This document shows, in pieces, positions 53,843 to 63,222 of a stretch of DNA of 64,000 bases. A program made the position numbers and the translations under genes. The notes below the pieces were generated by a model. That model made no database searches, was not told the origin of the DNA, and worked only from the letters and a program-made list of their open reading frames with translations. The stretch spans positions 124,001 to 188,000 of the forward strand of contig NZ_FQYO01000001.1 in assembly GCF_900141735.1 (NCBI RefSeq), in the 5' to 3' direction. This DNA comes from Wenxinia saemankumensis. GTDB taxonomy: Bacteria; Pseudomonadota; Alphaproteobacteria; Rhodobacterales; Rhodobacteraceae. Within the stretch, counting starts at the first letter, position 1. Every line of letters begins with the position of its first letter.

Positions 53843-55905
53843 TGCTGCGGCCTCGCGCGACCGCGGTTCGCGCCCGTCGCCTCGGCGCGCCGGGGGCAGG
53901 GGGTGGCGACGCGGGCGATGCTGCGCCAGCCTTCGGTCACCTGGCGGACATGGGCTGCGGGGATCGTGCGCGTCGTCTCCGTCACGAAACTGCGGGCGAC
54001 GATCGCGGCCAGCGCCGCGGCGAGGCCGAAGGCGACCAGCCACCAGATATGCCAGACGAGACCGAAGGCGACGGCGAAGGCGGCGGCGCCGAGCGCCGGG
54101 GCGACCGCGCTGTTGGCGGGCATCTCGATATCCTCGTAGCGGTCCGGCAGGGCGTAGGCGATGCCGGCCAGCTTCGCCGCGTCGAAGGGATCGCGGCGAT
54201 CGACCTCGGGCAGCACGGCGAAGTTCCATTCGGGCGGGGGGGCGGGCAGGGCCCATTCCAGCGTCCGGCCGTCCCAGGGATCGCCATGCGGCACGGCCAG
54301 CCGGTCGCGGTGCCGGACCGACCACCAGAGCTGCAGGACGAAGACGGCGAAGCCCGCCGCGATCATCAGCGCGCCCAGCAGCGCGACGGCGAGGAGGGGG
54401 CCGAACGGTCCCTCCGGCAACTGCGCCATCCGGCGCATCCCCCCCATCAGCCCCAGCGCGTAGAGCGGCATGAAGGCACAGAGGAACCCGCCCATCCAGA
54501 GAAAGGCCGAGAGCACGCCGAGCCCTTCGTGCAGGCGGAACCCGAAGGCCTTGGGAAACCAGAAATGGATCGCCGCGAACATCCCGAAGAGCAGGCCGGG
54601 GATCAGCATGTTGTGGAAATGCGCGACGAGGAACAGCGAGTTGTGGGTGCCGTAATCCACCGTCGGATTGGCCAGCAGCACGCCCGTCAGCCCGCCGATG
54701 ACGAAGGTGGCGAGGAAGTAGCAGCCGAGGATCAGCGGCACGCGGAACCGGATCCGCCCGCGCACCATCGTCAGCAGCCAGTCATAGACCTTCACCCCCG
54801 TCGGCACGCCGATCAGCATCGTCGCCACGCCGAAGACCGCGTTGATGCTGGCCGCCTGTCCCATGGTGAAGAAGTGGTGCAGCCAGACGGTGAAGCTCAG
54901 CACCGCGATGCACATCGTCGCGATCACGAGGGAGGTGTAGCCGTAGAGCGTCTTGCCCGAGAAGGTCGAGAACACCTCGGACCAGACCCCGAAGGCCGGC
55001 AGGATCAGGATGTAGACCTCCGGATGCCCGAACAGCCAGAAGAGGTTGGCGTAGTTCATCATGTCGCCGCCCGACCCGGCGGTGAAGAAGTGGAAGCCCG
55101 CATAGCGGTCGAGCGCGAGCATCAGCGTCGCGACCGTCAGGGGCGCCATGGCGAAGATCATCAGGATCGAGGTGCAGAGCGCCGTCCAGGTGAAGAGCGG
55201 CATCCGGAACAGATGCATCCCCGGGCAGCGCTCCTTGTAGATCGTCACGGCGAAGTTCATCCCCGTCAGCGTCGAGCCGAGCGAGGACAGGGTCACCGCC
55301 CAGATCCAGTAATCCACGCCCTCGCCGGGCGAGAAGGCGGCCCCGGTGAAGGGCGGGTAGCCCGACCAGCCGCCGGTGGAGAACCGGCCGACCACGAGGG
55401 ACACCATCAGCAGCGCCGCGCCCGCCGCCGTCAGCGCCAGCGAGACCGCGTTGACGAGCGGGAAGGTCACGTCGCGGGCGCCGATCTGCAGCGGCATGAC
55501 GAAATTGATGATCCCCGTCAGCAGCGGCATCGCGACGAAGAAGATCATGATCGTGCCGTGGGTGGTGAAGAGCTGGCCGAAATGCTCGGCGCTCAGGAAT
55601 CCCGGCTCTCCGAGGGCGGCCATCTGCTGCGCCCGCATCACGCTCGCCTCGGCGATGGCGCGGGCGAACATGACGAGGCCGAGCACCACGTACATGATCC
55701 CGATCCTCTTGTGATCGAGGCTGGTCAACCAGCCCGACCAGAGCGGGCGCCACCACCCCTTCACGGTCAGGACGACCAGCGCCGCCACGGCCCCCAGCAC
55801 GGCGAAGGCCCCGGCGGCGGAGGCGACCGCCTCGTTCACGGAAGGGTCGCGCAGGAAGCCGGCGAAGACGAGATCCGACCAGTCCAGCAGGCCGAAAGGG
55901 GTCAA
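53839..55905 (-). CDS. cyoB: Cytochrome bo3 quinol oxidase subunit I
   Basis: A 688-residue integral membrane subunit that carries both hemes and CuB and pumps protons. Ligand motifs: a low-spin heme His in FTTHGTIMIFF, the HPEVYILILPAFG motif with the His-Tyr crosslink, the CuB histidine pair in VWLHHFFTMG and the heme histidines in VAHFHNMLIPG. About 15 helices are predicted. Length matches CyoB (E. coli 663) with a somewhat longer C-terminus (ending RARPQQ). Both ends overlap neighbours by ATGA. Confidence 0.96.
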   Translation of the reverse strand: MTPFGLLDWSDLVFAGFLRDPSVNEAVASAAGAFAVLGAVAALVVLTVKGWWRPLWSGWLTSLDHKRIGIMYVVLGLVMFARAIAEASVMRAQQMAALGEPGFLSAEHFGQLFTTHGTIMIFFVAMPLLTGIINFVMPLQIGARDVTFPLVNAVSLALTAAGAALLMVSLVVGRFSTGGWSGYPPFTGAAFSPGEGVDYWIWAVTLSSLGSTLTGMNFAVTIYKERCPGMHLFRMPLFTWTALCTSILMIFAMAPLTVATLMLALDRYAGFHFFTAGSGGDMMNYANLFWLFGHPEVYILILPAFGVWSEVFSTFSGKTLYGYTSLVIATMCIAVLSFTVWLHHFFTMGQAASINAVFGVATMLIGVPTGVKVYDWLLTMVRGRIRFRVPLILGCYFLATFVIGGLTGVLLANPTVDYGTHNSLFLVAHFHNMLIPGLLFGMFAAIHFWFPKAFGFRLHEGLGVLSAFLWMGGFLCAFMPLYALGLMGGMRRMAQLPEGPFGPLLAVALLGALMIAAGFAVFVLQLWWSVRHRDRLAVPHGDPWDGRTLEWALPAPPPEWNFAVLPEVDRRDPFDAAKLAGIAYALPDRYEDIEMPANSAVAPALGAAAFAVAFGLVWHIWWLVAFGLAAALAAIVARSFVTETTRTIPAAHVRQVTEGWRSIARVATPCPRRAEATGANRGRARPQQ

Positions 55906-56759
55906 TGCACCATCCCCGCCATCCGGGGATCGGCGTAGCGGCCGACGATCTCGGCCAGGAACCCATCGGACACCGCGCCGAACCCCTGGGGGCGTGCCGC
56001 GTCATCCCCCTTGAGCGCGTCGAAGCCGGCCGCGTCGAGAGTGCCTTCCATGGCCGCAAGCTGCGCGATGCGCGCGTCGTATTCCCCGGCGGGCAGGGCG
56101 ATCACGTCGAAGCTCTGTGTCGCGAATCCCGGGCCGTTGTACTGGCTGTTGCGCCCGGTGAAGGTTCCGGGTCCGTCCGCGGCGAGGTTGAGCTCGGTCA
56201 CCATGCCGGGCATCGCGTAGAGCTGGCCTGCCAGGCGGGGGATGAAGACGCTCTGCATCACGCTGTCCGACGTCATGCGCAGCGTCACCGGCCGGCCGGC
56301 CGGGATCGTCAGCCGGTCGACCTCCGCGACACCGGCGGCGCCGTGCACGAAGACAAAGCCCCAGTTCCAGGTGACGACGTCGATCACCAGCGGATCGGGG
56401 CCGAGCGGGGCGTAGGGATCCATCCGGAGCGTCTCGGTCCAGAGGTTCCAGCCCAGCACCGCGACGAGCAGGGCCGGCACCCCCCAGAGCACGGCCTCGC
56501 CCAGCGGCGAGTTGCCCCAGTCCGGCCGGAAGGCGCCGGGCCCGCCCGCCCGGTAGCGCCACAGGACGACGGGCAGGGCGACGAAGAGCGGGACGATGAC
56601 CACGCTCATCCACCCGATGATCGAGAGGAAATGGGCCCGCTGCGCCTCGGCGATCGGGCCCGCGGCCCAGAGGAACCCCGCCTGCGTCCCCGTCTCCGCC
56701 ACCGCCGGTCCCGCGAGGGAGGCGGCGAGCAGGACGGGCAGGCAGGGGATCAGGCGCAT
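55902..56759 (-). CDS. cyoA: Cytochrome bo3 quinol oxidase subunit II
   Basis: A 285-residue subunit with a signal peptide (ending GPAVA), two helices (about 40-68 and 83-105) and a periplasmic cupredoxin domain. The CuA ligands of cytochrome c oxidases are missing: the region reads SVFIPRLAGQLYAMPGMVTEL with no Cys pair, so the enzyme oxidises quinol. WNWGFVF is also typical. It is first in cyoABCD. A TTGACG (56815-56820, minus strand) upstream could be a -35 box. Confidence 0.94.
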   Translation of the reverse strand: MRLIPCLPVLLAASLAGPAVAETGTQAGFLWAAGPIAEAQRAHFLSIIGWMSVVIVPLFVALPVVLWRYRAGGPGAFRPDWGNSPLGEAVLWGVPALLVAVLGWNLWTETLRMDPYAPLGPDPLVIDVVTWNWGFVFVHGAAGVAEVDRLTIPAGRPVTLRMTSDSVMQSVFIPRLAGQLYAMPGMVTELNLAADGPGTFTGRNSQYNGPGFATQSFDVIALPAGEYDARIAQLAAMEGTLDAAGFDALKGDDAARPQGFGAVSDGFLAEIVGRYADPRMAGMVH

Positions 56760-56890
56760 CCGGATGTCATCCGACAGGTGGTGTCTCGGGGCAAACTGTC
56801 ACCGGGCGGCGTACCGTCAAGGCACCCCGTCTCGGAAGGGGTGGTTTCGCGGGACGGCCGGGGCCGCGGGGGCCGGAGCCCCCGCAGCCC

Positions 56891-57712
56891 TCAGTCCCAG
56901 TCGGGGCCGTCGGCGGGGTCGATCAGCCGGCCGTCCGGCCGGGCCAGCCCGTCGATCCGCGCCAGCTCGTCCGCCGTCAAAGTCAGGTCCGCGGCCGCGA
57001 GGTTCTGCGCCAGCCGCTCGGGCGTCGCCGTCTTGGGGATCGCGATGCCGCCGGGCTTGGACAGGATCCAGGCCAGCGCGACGGTTCCGGCCTGGGTCCC
57101 GTGGGCCTCGGCGATCGCGGTCAGGACGGGATCGTCCTTCACCCTGCCCTGGGCGAGGGGGGAGTAGGCCTCGAACGGGATCTGGACGGATTCGAGGTGC
57201 GACAGCAGCTTCGTCTGGTCGAGGAACGGGTGCATCTCGATCTGGTTGGCGGCGATCGGATGCGAGAGGATGCCCCGCGCCTCGTCCACCAGCGCGATCG
57301 GGTGGTTCGAGATGCCGCCGAAGCGGACCTTGCCCTCGTCGATCAGCGCGTCGAGCACCGGCAGCGTCTCGGAGAGCGGCACGTCGCGGGACGGCCAGTG
57401 CAGCAGCAGCAGGTCCACGTGATCGGTGCCGAGCGTCCGGAGCGAATCCTCGGTCGCGCGGCGGAAGGCCTCGGCGCCGTGGTCCTGCTGCGGGATCTTG
57501 GTGGTGAGGAAGATCCGGTCGCGCGCCACGCCGCTGTCGCGCATGCCCCGGCCCACCGCCCCCTCGTTCTCGTACATCCGGGCGGTATCGATATGGGTGT
57601 AGCCGGTCCGCAGCGCCTCGGCGACGATGCGGGCGCCTTCGTCGCCGCGCAGGCCGAAGGTGCCGAGGCCGAGATTGGGGATGCCGGCGGGGCCGATGGG
57701 TCTGACAGGCAT
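56891..57712 (-). CDS. Aldo/keto reductase
   Basis: A 273-residue NADPH-dependent reductase with the AKR TIM barrel. The catalytic tetrad is visible in HIDTARMYENEGAVG (Asp and Tyr), FLTTKIPQ (Lys) and LLLLHWPS (His). The cofactor-binding end reads IAIPKTATPERLAQNL, giving 2,5-diketo-gluconate-reductase-like character. Substrates are small aldehydes or ketones. It is on the same strand as the GH3 glycosidase, 84 bp downstream of it, and may act on its products. Confidence 0.92.
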   Translation of the reverse strand: MPVRPIGPAGIPNLGLGTFGLRGDEGARIVAEALRTGYTHIDTARMYENEGAVGRGMRDSGVARDRIFLTTKIPQQDHGAEAFRRATEDSLRTLGTDHVDLLLLHWPSRDVPLSETLPVLDALIDEGKVRFGGISNHPIALVDEARGILSHPIAANQIEMHPFLDQTKLLSHLESVQIPFEAYSPLAQGRVKDDPVLTAIAEAHGTQAGTVALAWILSKPGGIAIPKTATPERLAQNLAAADLTLTADELARIDGLARPDGRLIDPADGPDWD

Positions 57713-57796
57713 GGGACGTCCTTTTCTCTGGTCCCCGGCCCAACGCCGCCCGGGCGGGCCCGGGTCCGGGGCAAGGCGCCCCGGACCCCCGTCCGG

Positions 57797-60259
57797 TCAG
57801 CGCGGCAGGCGCAGCTCGCCCGCGCGGGTGACGCCCAGCTCGTGCTCGATCCCCTCGGCGCTGCGTCCGATCCGCAAGGTATAGCGTCCGGGCGCCACGA
57901 CCCAGTCGCCGCGGTCGACGTCGTAATAGGCGAAGGCGCGCGGCCCGAGCTCCAGCTCGGCCAGGGCCTCGCCCCCGGCGGGAACGCGCAGCTTGGCAAA
58001 GGCCTTCAGCTCCATCGCCGGGCGGTCGACAGGCGCGCCCTCCGGCGCGACGTAGAGCTGCACCACCTCGGTCGTGTCGCGATCCGACGGGTTGGACAGC
58101 GGCACGCGGACGCGCACCTTTCCCTCGCCCTCGAACCCCGCATCGGCCAGTTCGGGCGCGCCGTATTCCACCCGTCCGTAGCCGAGGCCGTGGCCGAACG
58201 GGAACAGCGCGGGAATCCCGGCCCGGGCATGGTGACGGTAGCCGATATGCAGCCCCTCGTCGTAATGGACCTGCAGGTCGGTGCCGGGATAGGTCCGCTC
58301 TCCGCCCGTCATGGTCGGGCTGTCCTCCAGTCGGGCGGGGAAGCTCTGCGGCAGGCGGCCCGTGGGCTCGACCGCGCCGGTCAGCACGTCGGCGATGGCG
58401 TGGCCCGCCTCCTGCCCGGGATACCAGGCCTGCAGGATCGCATCGACCTCTCCCGCCCAGGGCATCTCGACGGGACCGCCGGTCTGGAGCAGGACGATCG
58501 TCCTCTTCGCCACCTTCGCCACCCGGCGGACCAGCTCGTCCTGATCGCCGGGCAGCCTCATCCCCGGCAGGTCCCAGCCCTCGGTATCCCACTCGGCCGA
58601 GCGCCCGACGCAGACCACCGCCACCTCGGCCTCGGCCGCCGCCGTCAGCGCCTCCTCCAGCGATTGCGCGTCCGCCGGACGGCCGATGCCGAGATACCAG
58701 CCCCAGACGCCGAGATCGTGGGTCTGCGCGGAGCGGAACTCGACCGTCCATTCGACCGTCTCGCCGGCGGCCAGCTCGCGTTCGACCGTCACGGGGTCCG
58801 AGCCTTCCTCGAAGAAGGTGCGGCCCCGGCTCCAGTCGGCATCCTCCCAGAGGTCGATCGCCGTCTCCCCGGCGAGCAGGACGCGCCCGCGTCCCGCGAC
58901 GTGGAAGCCGATCCGGTGCGTGCCGCCCCGTTCGGCCGTGTAGGTGCCGCGCACCCGGACCGAGAAGGGGGCCCCCGTCACCGCCCCGCCCGTCATCTCG
59001 GGCATGACGAACTGGTTCGTCTCCTCGATCGTCCCGCGATGGACCGGCTCGCCCGACAGGTCGGCATTGTCGAACCAGTCCGCCTCGAACTCGCCGGTGA
59101 GCGACGGCTCGAACCGGTGATTGTCCACCCCCTTCGCGGCGATGATCGCGTTGCCCGACAGCGCGGCGCGCATCCCCTCGGCGGGCGAGACGAGGCGGTG
59201 GGCGTTGAGCTGCGCCGAGCCGCCGCCCATGGCGCGCGCGGTCTCGGCATTGGGGCCGACCATCGCGACGGGCGAGACGCCCGCAAGCGGCAGCACGCCG
59301 TCGTTCTTGAGCAGGACCATCCCCTCGGCCCCGGCGCGGCGGATCAGGGCGCGGGTGGCGTCGCGTTCCACCGCCTTCTCCTCGAAGGGACGGGTCTCGC
59401 GCAGCGCGCCGGTCCGCTGCGCCAGCCGCAGCACGTTGGTCGCGGCGGCGGCGACCTTGCTCGCCTCGACCTCGCCGCTCTCGACCGCCGCGACCAGCGT
59501 CTCGCCCCGGTCGCGAGACGGGCCCGGCATCTCGAGGTCGAGCCCGGCCTCGACCGTCGGCGCGGTCGTGCGGCTGCCGTACCAGTCCGACATCACCACC
59601 CCGTCGAAGCCCCATTCGTCGCGCAGCACGTCGGTCAGCAGCCAGCCCGTCTCGGCCGTGTAGGTGCCGTTGAGCTTGTTGTACGAGGTCATGATCGCCC
59701 AGGCGCCGCCTTCCCTCACGGCGGCCTCGAAGGGCACGAGGTAGAGCTCGCGCAGCGTGCGCTCGTCGACGTTGGACGAGGCGACGGTGCGGCGGATCTC
59801 GCTCTCGTTGCCGACGAAATGCTTCGGCGTCGCGGCGATGCCCTGCGATTGCAGACCCTGCACGTAGGCGACGGCGAGCCGCGAGGTCAGCCAGGGATCC
59901 TCGGAATAGCACTCGAAGTTGCGCCCGTTCAGCGGGCCGCGCTGCAGGTTGATCGTCGGGGCGAGCAGGACATGCGCGCCCTTGTCCCTGACCTCGTCCG
60001 CCAGCGCCGCGCCGATCTCGGCCACGAGGTCGGGATTCCAGCTCGCGCCGAGGCAGATGCCGACCGGGAAGGCGGCCGATCTCACACCGCCGACCAGGCT
60101 GCCGGAGCCACGGGCACCGTTCGGCCCGTCGGTGACGCGCAGCTTGCCGATCCCGTGGTCCGGCAGGGCGGGCAGGGACCAGAAATCCTCGCCCGACATC
60201 AGGGCGACCTGCTCGGCAAGGGACAGGGCGGCGGCGAGATCCTCGGGGGTGTCGGTCAT
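57797..60259 (-). CDS. Glycoside hydrolase family 3 with inserted PA14 domain (beta-glucosidase-like)
   Basis: An 820-residue cytoplasmic-looking glycosidase (no signal peptide). GH3 N-terminal barrel with APTINLQRGPLNGRNFECYSEDP-type motif (given in part) and the nucleophile Asp225 in GVVMSDWYGSRT. A PA14-like insert (about 385-520, with GGTHRIGFHVAGRGRVLLAG) follows, then the GH3 C-terminal domain and a fibronectin-III-like end (VQLYVAPEGAPVDRP). This is the bglX/DesR type acting on beta-glucosides. It overlaps the upstream phosphatase gene by ATGA. Confidence 0.93.
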   Translation of the reverse strand: MTDTPEDLAAALSLAEQVALMSGEDFWSLPALPDHGIGKLRVTDGPNGARGSGSLVGGVRSAAFPVGICLGASWNPDLVAEIGAALADEVRDKGAHVLLAPTINLQRGPLNGRNFECYSEDPWLTSRLAVAYVQGLQSQGIAATPKHFVGNESEIRRTVASSNVDERTLRELYLVPFEAAVREGGAWAIMTSYNKLNGTYTAETGWLLTDVLRDEWGFDGVVMSDWYGSRTTAPTVEAGLDLEMPGPSRDRGETLVAAVESGEVEASKVAAAATNVLRLAQRTGALRETRPFEEKAVERDATRALIRRAGAEGMVLLKNDGVLPLAGVSPVAMVGPNAETARAMGGGSAQLNAHRLVSPAEGMRAALSGNAIIAAKGVDNHRFEPSLTGEFEADWFDNADLSGEPVHRGTIEETNQFVMPEMTGGAVTGAPFSVRVRGTYTAERGGTHRIGFHVAGRGRVLLAGETAIDLWEDADWSRGRTFFEEGSDPVTVERELAAGETVEWTVEFRSAQTHDLGVWGWYLGIGRPADAQSLEEALTAAAEAEVAVVCVGRSAEWDTEGWDLPGMRLPGDQDELVRRVAKVAKRTIVLLQTGGPVEMPWAGEVDAILQAWYPGQEAGHAIADVLTGAVEPTGRLPQSFPARLEDSPTMTGGERTYPGTDLQVHYDEGLHIGYRHHARAGIPALFPFGHGLGYGRVEYGAPELADAGFEGEGKVRVRVPLSNPSDRDTTEVVQLYVAPEGAPVDRPAMELKAFAKLRVPAGGEALAELELGPRAFAYYDVDRGDWVVAPGRYTLRIGRSAEGIEHELGVTRAGELRLPR

Positions 60260-60921
60260 GCGGGGGGCCTTTCGGAGAGCGTGTCCCGCACCAGTGCGGG
60301 GAGATCGTCGAACGCGGCGAAGGACGCGGCATGGGGCAGGGCGGCCTCGGGCGCCTGGCCGTAACCGCTCGAATAGAACAGGAACGGCACGCCCGCGGCC
60401 CGCGCGGTCTCGGCGTCGATGCCGCTGTCGCCGACGAAGAGCCGCGGCCCGTCGCCGAGCCCGTCGAACGCGGCCAGAAGCGGCGCCGGGTCGGGTTTGC
60501 GGGCGGGCAGGCTGTCGCCCCCGATCACGTTGGCGAAGAGCGGGGCGAGGCCGGCCGCCTCGAGGATCGCCGCGGCGTGCCGCTGCACCTTGTTAGTGCA
60601 CAGGACCAGTGCGGCCTCCTCTGCCAGGACCTCCAGCGCGGCGCGCGCCCCGTCATAGAGCGGCTGGTCGGTCTTGGCCCCGTCGATGGCGAGGTAGCGG
60701 TCGAGCAGATCCGCCTGGTGCTGCGCCCCGATCTCGCGGGCGGCGCGCACCCGCTCGATCAGGACGGCCGCGCCGGAGCCGACCATGCCGGCGATGCGGT
60801 CCTCCTCCAGCGGGTCGGCGCCGTGTTCCATCAGCACCGCGTTGACGCTCGCGGCGATCGACGGCGCGCTGTCGATCAGCGTCCCGTCGAGGTCGAAGCC
60901 GATCACCGCCTTGCCGGTCAT
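60256..60921 (-). CDS. gph: HAD-family phosphatase (phosphoglycolate phosphatase-like)
   Basis: A 221-residue HAD hydrolase. Motif I is GFDLDGTLIDSAPS with catalytic Asp10 and Asp12, motif II is the Thr of VLCTNK, and motif III/IV are RKPDPAPLLAAF and FVGDSGIDAETARAAG. The cap-domain placement fits Gph (2-phosphoglycolate phosphatase), but a sugar-phosphate phosphatase is equally possible given the coupled GH3 gene. ATGA overlaps both the thioredoxin-like gene upstream and the GH3 gene downstream. Confidence 0.85.
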   Translation of the reverse strand: MTGKAVIGFDLDGTLIDSAPSIAASVNAVLMEHGADPLEEDRIAGMVGSGAAVLIERVRAAREIGAQHQADLLDRYLAIDGAKTDQPLYDGARAALEVLAEEAALVLCTNKVQRHAAAILEAAGLAPLFANVIGGDSLPARKPDPAPLLAAFDGLGDGPRLFVGDSGIDAETARAAGVPFLFYSSGYGQAPEAALPHAASFAAFDDLPALVRDTLSERPPA

Positions 60922-61472
60922 GCCGCCTTCCACTTGATCGAGCAGCCCATGGACGGTACCTGCGCGCGCGGTCCCTCGCCGGTCTCGGCGACCTGCCGCA
61001 TCGCCTCGAAGAGCTCGCGCCGGGCGCCGGGGGCGGCGGGCGCGTTGCGGCTCTCGTCCAGCCGGCCGCGATATTGCAGGCCGAGATCCGCGTCGAAGCC
61101 GAAGAAGTCGGGCGTGCAGGCGGCGACCCAGGCGCGGGCGACGGACTGGTCCTCGTCCCGCAGATAGGGGAAGGGCAGGCCCCATTCGGCGGCCCTGACC
61201 TTCATGTGCTCGAAATCGTCGTCGGGATGGGTCCGCGCGTCGTTGGAACAGATCGCCGCGACTCCGATCCCCAGGGTCTGCAGCGCGCGCGCGTCGCGCA
61301 CGATCCGGTCGATCACCGCAAGGACGTAGGGGCAGTGGTTGCAGATGAACATGACCAGCGTCCCGTTCGGGCCGCGGATGTCCTGCAGGCTCCAGTCCCG
61401 GCCGTCGGTGCCGGGCAGGGTGAAATCGGGGGCGATCCAGCCGAAGTCGCAGACGGGGGGCGTGGTGGCCAT
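60918..61472 (-). CDS. Thioredoxin-fold protein (redoxin/AhpC-TSA type)
   Basis: A 184-residue thioredoxin-fold protein. The active-site motif is CNHC in MFICNHCPYVLAVIDRIV (about 43-60); APDFTLPGTDGRDWSLQDIRG precedes it, as in peroxiredoxin/TlpA-like redoxins. No signal peptide, so cytoplasmic. The family is found widely in Proteobacteria, with reductase or peroxidase roles. The ATG at 61472 gives MATTPPVCDFGW; a longer frame upstream is ignored. It is first in a coupled operon with the HAD and GH3 genes. Confidence 0.85.
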   Translation of the reverse strand: MATTPPVCDFGWIAPDFTLPGTDGRDWSLQDIRGPNGTLVMFICNHCPYVLAVIDRIVRDARALQTLGIGVAAICSNDARTHPDDDFEHMKVRAAEWGLPFPYLRDEDQSVARAWVAACTPDFFGFDADLGLQYRGRLDESRNAPAAPGARRELFEAMRQVAETGEGPRAQVPSMGCSIKWKAA

Positions 61473-61599
61473 GGGCGATCCTCCTTGGTCCCGCGATGTA
61501 GCGGCGCGGCGGGACGAGGGCAAACGCCGGCGCCGGGCGACCCGGGATCGGCGCCCGTCCCTTGCACGGGGCGGCGGGCAAGTCGGCGATGGTGTGAAA

Positions 61600-61676
61600 T
61601 GGTCGGGCTAGCAGGACTTGAACCTGCGACCTTCCGTCCCCCAGACGGACGCGCTACCAGGCTGCGCTATAGCCCG
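61600..61676 (-). tRNA. tRNA-Pro (GGG)
   Basis: On the minus strand the acceptor CGGGCTA (61676-61670) pairs with TAGCCCG (61610-61604). The anticodon stem TCCGT / ACGGA encloses the loop CTGGGGG, giving anticodon GGG. The T-arm carries GTTCAAGTC. Discriminator A is 61603 and CCA (61602-61600) is encoded. Total length 77 nt. Confidence 0.94.
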
Positions 61677-61801
61677 ACTTGGCGGCCTTCTGCCGCAAAG
61701 GGCCGGGGGGCGCAAGGGGCTGGAACAGGGTTTTCCGCCGCACCCGGCGGCAGGCTTGAGGCGCCGCAGGGATCAAGGGTTGGGGCGAACGAACGCGGCA
61801 G

Positions 61802-61886
61802 GGATCGGACGCCGCAGGCGAGCGCGGCAGGGATCAGGCGCCGCGGGCGAGCGCGGCAGGGATCAGGCGCCGCGGGCGAGCGCGGC
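61802..61886. repeat. 29-bp tandem repeat overlapping the merR 3' end
   Basis: Units at 61802-61830, 61831-61859 and 61860-61886 (last one two bases short). The unit starts GGATCAGGCGCCGCGGGCGA; unit 1 differs at three sites, units 2 and 3 are identical over 27 bases. A more degenerate copy lies at about 61770-61801. The merR stop codon (61863-61865) is inside unit 3, so its last codons (ARGA) are repeat-encoded. Because 29 is not a multiple of three, the stop in unit 2 is out of frame. Confidence 0.85.
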
Positions 61887-63218
61887 GTCGAGCCGGTCGA
61901 GAAGCGGGCCCAGAAGGTCCGCCCGCGACCGCAGCGCGGCCGGATCGGCCCGCAGCAGCGGCCCCAGAAGCGGGCCCGGCCCGGCGGGCAGGCGCGAGAC
62001 CGGATCGGCGCGCCGCGCCCGTTCCCGCGGGGGGATCGGGTCGGGGACGCCCTGATGGGGAGCGGCATCGTCCAGAGCCACCGGCTCGTCCGGCGCCGGT
62101 TCGTCCGGCGCCTGTTCGTCCGGCGCCTGTTCGTCCGGCGCAGGCCCGGCCGGCGCCCCGGCCGGGGAAACGGCGGCGGCGGCCTGCGCGGCGGCATCCT
62201 CGGGCATGGCGCCCGATCCCGCGGCATCGGCACTGGCGGCCCCCGCACTGGCGGCATCGCCAAAGGCAGGATCGGCACCGGCGGCATCGGCAAAGGCGGA
62301 ATAGGCACTGGCGGGGTCGTCGCCGCGTGGGTCGGCGTCGTCCTGCTCCGCGGTCTCGTCCCGCGCCCGGTCGATCGCGGACGGATCGTCCCCATCCGTT
62401 CGGGCCGCCGCGACCTCGGCGTCGGACGGTTCCGGGCCGGGCGCGGTCTCGTCCCCCGCCGCGGGCGGGAGCGCCGAGGGATCCGCCGGAAAGTCCTCCA
62501 CCGGCATGGCCGGGGGCAGGGGGGCTGCCTCCTCCTCCCCGATCGGAGGCGCCGGGTCCGCACCGGCCCCCTCGTCCGTGGCATGGACCGCCTCGGACCC
62601 GGCTCCGGCCAGCGGGGCGCCGGGGCCGTCCTCCTGCGGGTCCGCGAGGATCGTCTCGCCCGTGTCGTGGTCGACAGGGTCGGGCGCGTCGCCCGGCTCG
62701 CGCGGGGCGCCGTCGTCCGGTTCGGGCGCCGTTCCCATCGTATCGACAGGGGCGCGCGCCGGTTCGTCCGTCGCGGGCGGCACCTCCCCGGCAGCGGGCT
62801 CGCCCTCGGCGGCGGGGCCGGGAAAGGCGAGGATGGTGGCGTCCGGCGCCTCTTCCGGTTCGACCTCGATGAGCTCGGCCTCCTCGACATCGTCGCGGAT
62901 GCGCGCGGACGGGGCCTCCGCCGGGTGGGCGGGGGGCGCGTCGTCGAGCGGCGGGGCAAGATCGGCGACATGGCGCACGCCCTTCTCGCGCAGGAGCTTC
63001 TGCACGCCCTTGATCGTCAGCCCCTCGTCATGGAGAAGCGCCTTGATGCCGCCGAGAAGGCGCATGTCCTCGGGGCGGTAGTAGCGGCGCCCGCCGGCGC
63101 GCTTGACCGGCCGCACCTGCGTGAACTTGCTCTCCCAGAAGCGCAGGACGTGGGCCGGCGTGTCGAGCCACTCCGCGACCTCGGTGATCGTGCGGAACGC
63201 GTCCGGGGATTTCGCCAT
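61863..63218 (-). CDS. MerR-family regulator with long acidic tail
   Basis: A 451-residue protein. The first about 85 residues are a MerR helix-turn-helix domain ([21 protein letters not shown], then [20 protein letters not shown]). The remaining about 365 residues are low-complexity, rich in Asp, Ala, Pro, Glu and Gly, with internal repeats such as [15 protein letters not shown] and [14 protein letters not shown]. Only the last 40 residues ([24 protein letters not shown]) look folded. Homologues in this gene position are usually far shorter (from family knowledge). It follows ihfA by 4 bp in the fabH-ihfA-merR order. Target unknown. Confidence 0.85.
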   Translation of the reverse strand: MAKSPDAFRTITEVAEWLDTPAHVLRFWESKFTQVRPVKRAGGRRYYRPEDMRLLGGIKALLHDEGLTIKGVQKLLREKGVRHVADLAPPLDDAPPAHPAEAPSARIRDDVEEAELIEVEPEEAPDATILAFPGPAAEGEPAAGEVPPATDEPARAPVDTMGTAPEPDDGAPREPGDAPDPVDHDTGETILADPQEDGPGAPLAGAGSEAVHATDEGAGADPAPPIGEEEAAPLPPAMPVEDFPADPSALPPAAGDETAPGPEPSDAEVAAARTDGDDPSAIDRARDETAEQDDADPRGDDPASAYSAFADAAGADPAFGDAASAGAASADAAGSGAMPEDAAAQAAAAVSPAGAPAGPAPDEQAPDEQAPDEPAPDEPVALDDAAPHQGVPDPIPPRERARRADPVSRLPAGPGPLLGPLLRADPAALRSRADLLGPLLDRLDAALARGA

Positions 63219-63222
63219 CGCC

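Noticed and set aside
56817-60332. An 1171-codon minus-strand frame across the GH3 and aldo/keto reductase genes
   Set aside because: Shifted frame of two well-identified genes, dominated by Arg/Gly/Ala; no start context or domain.
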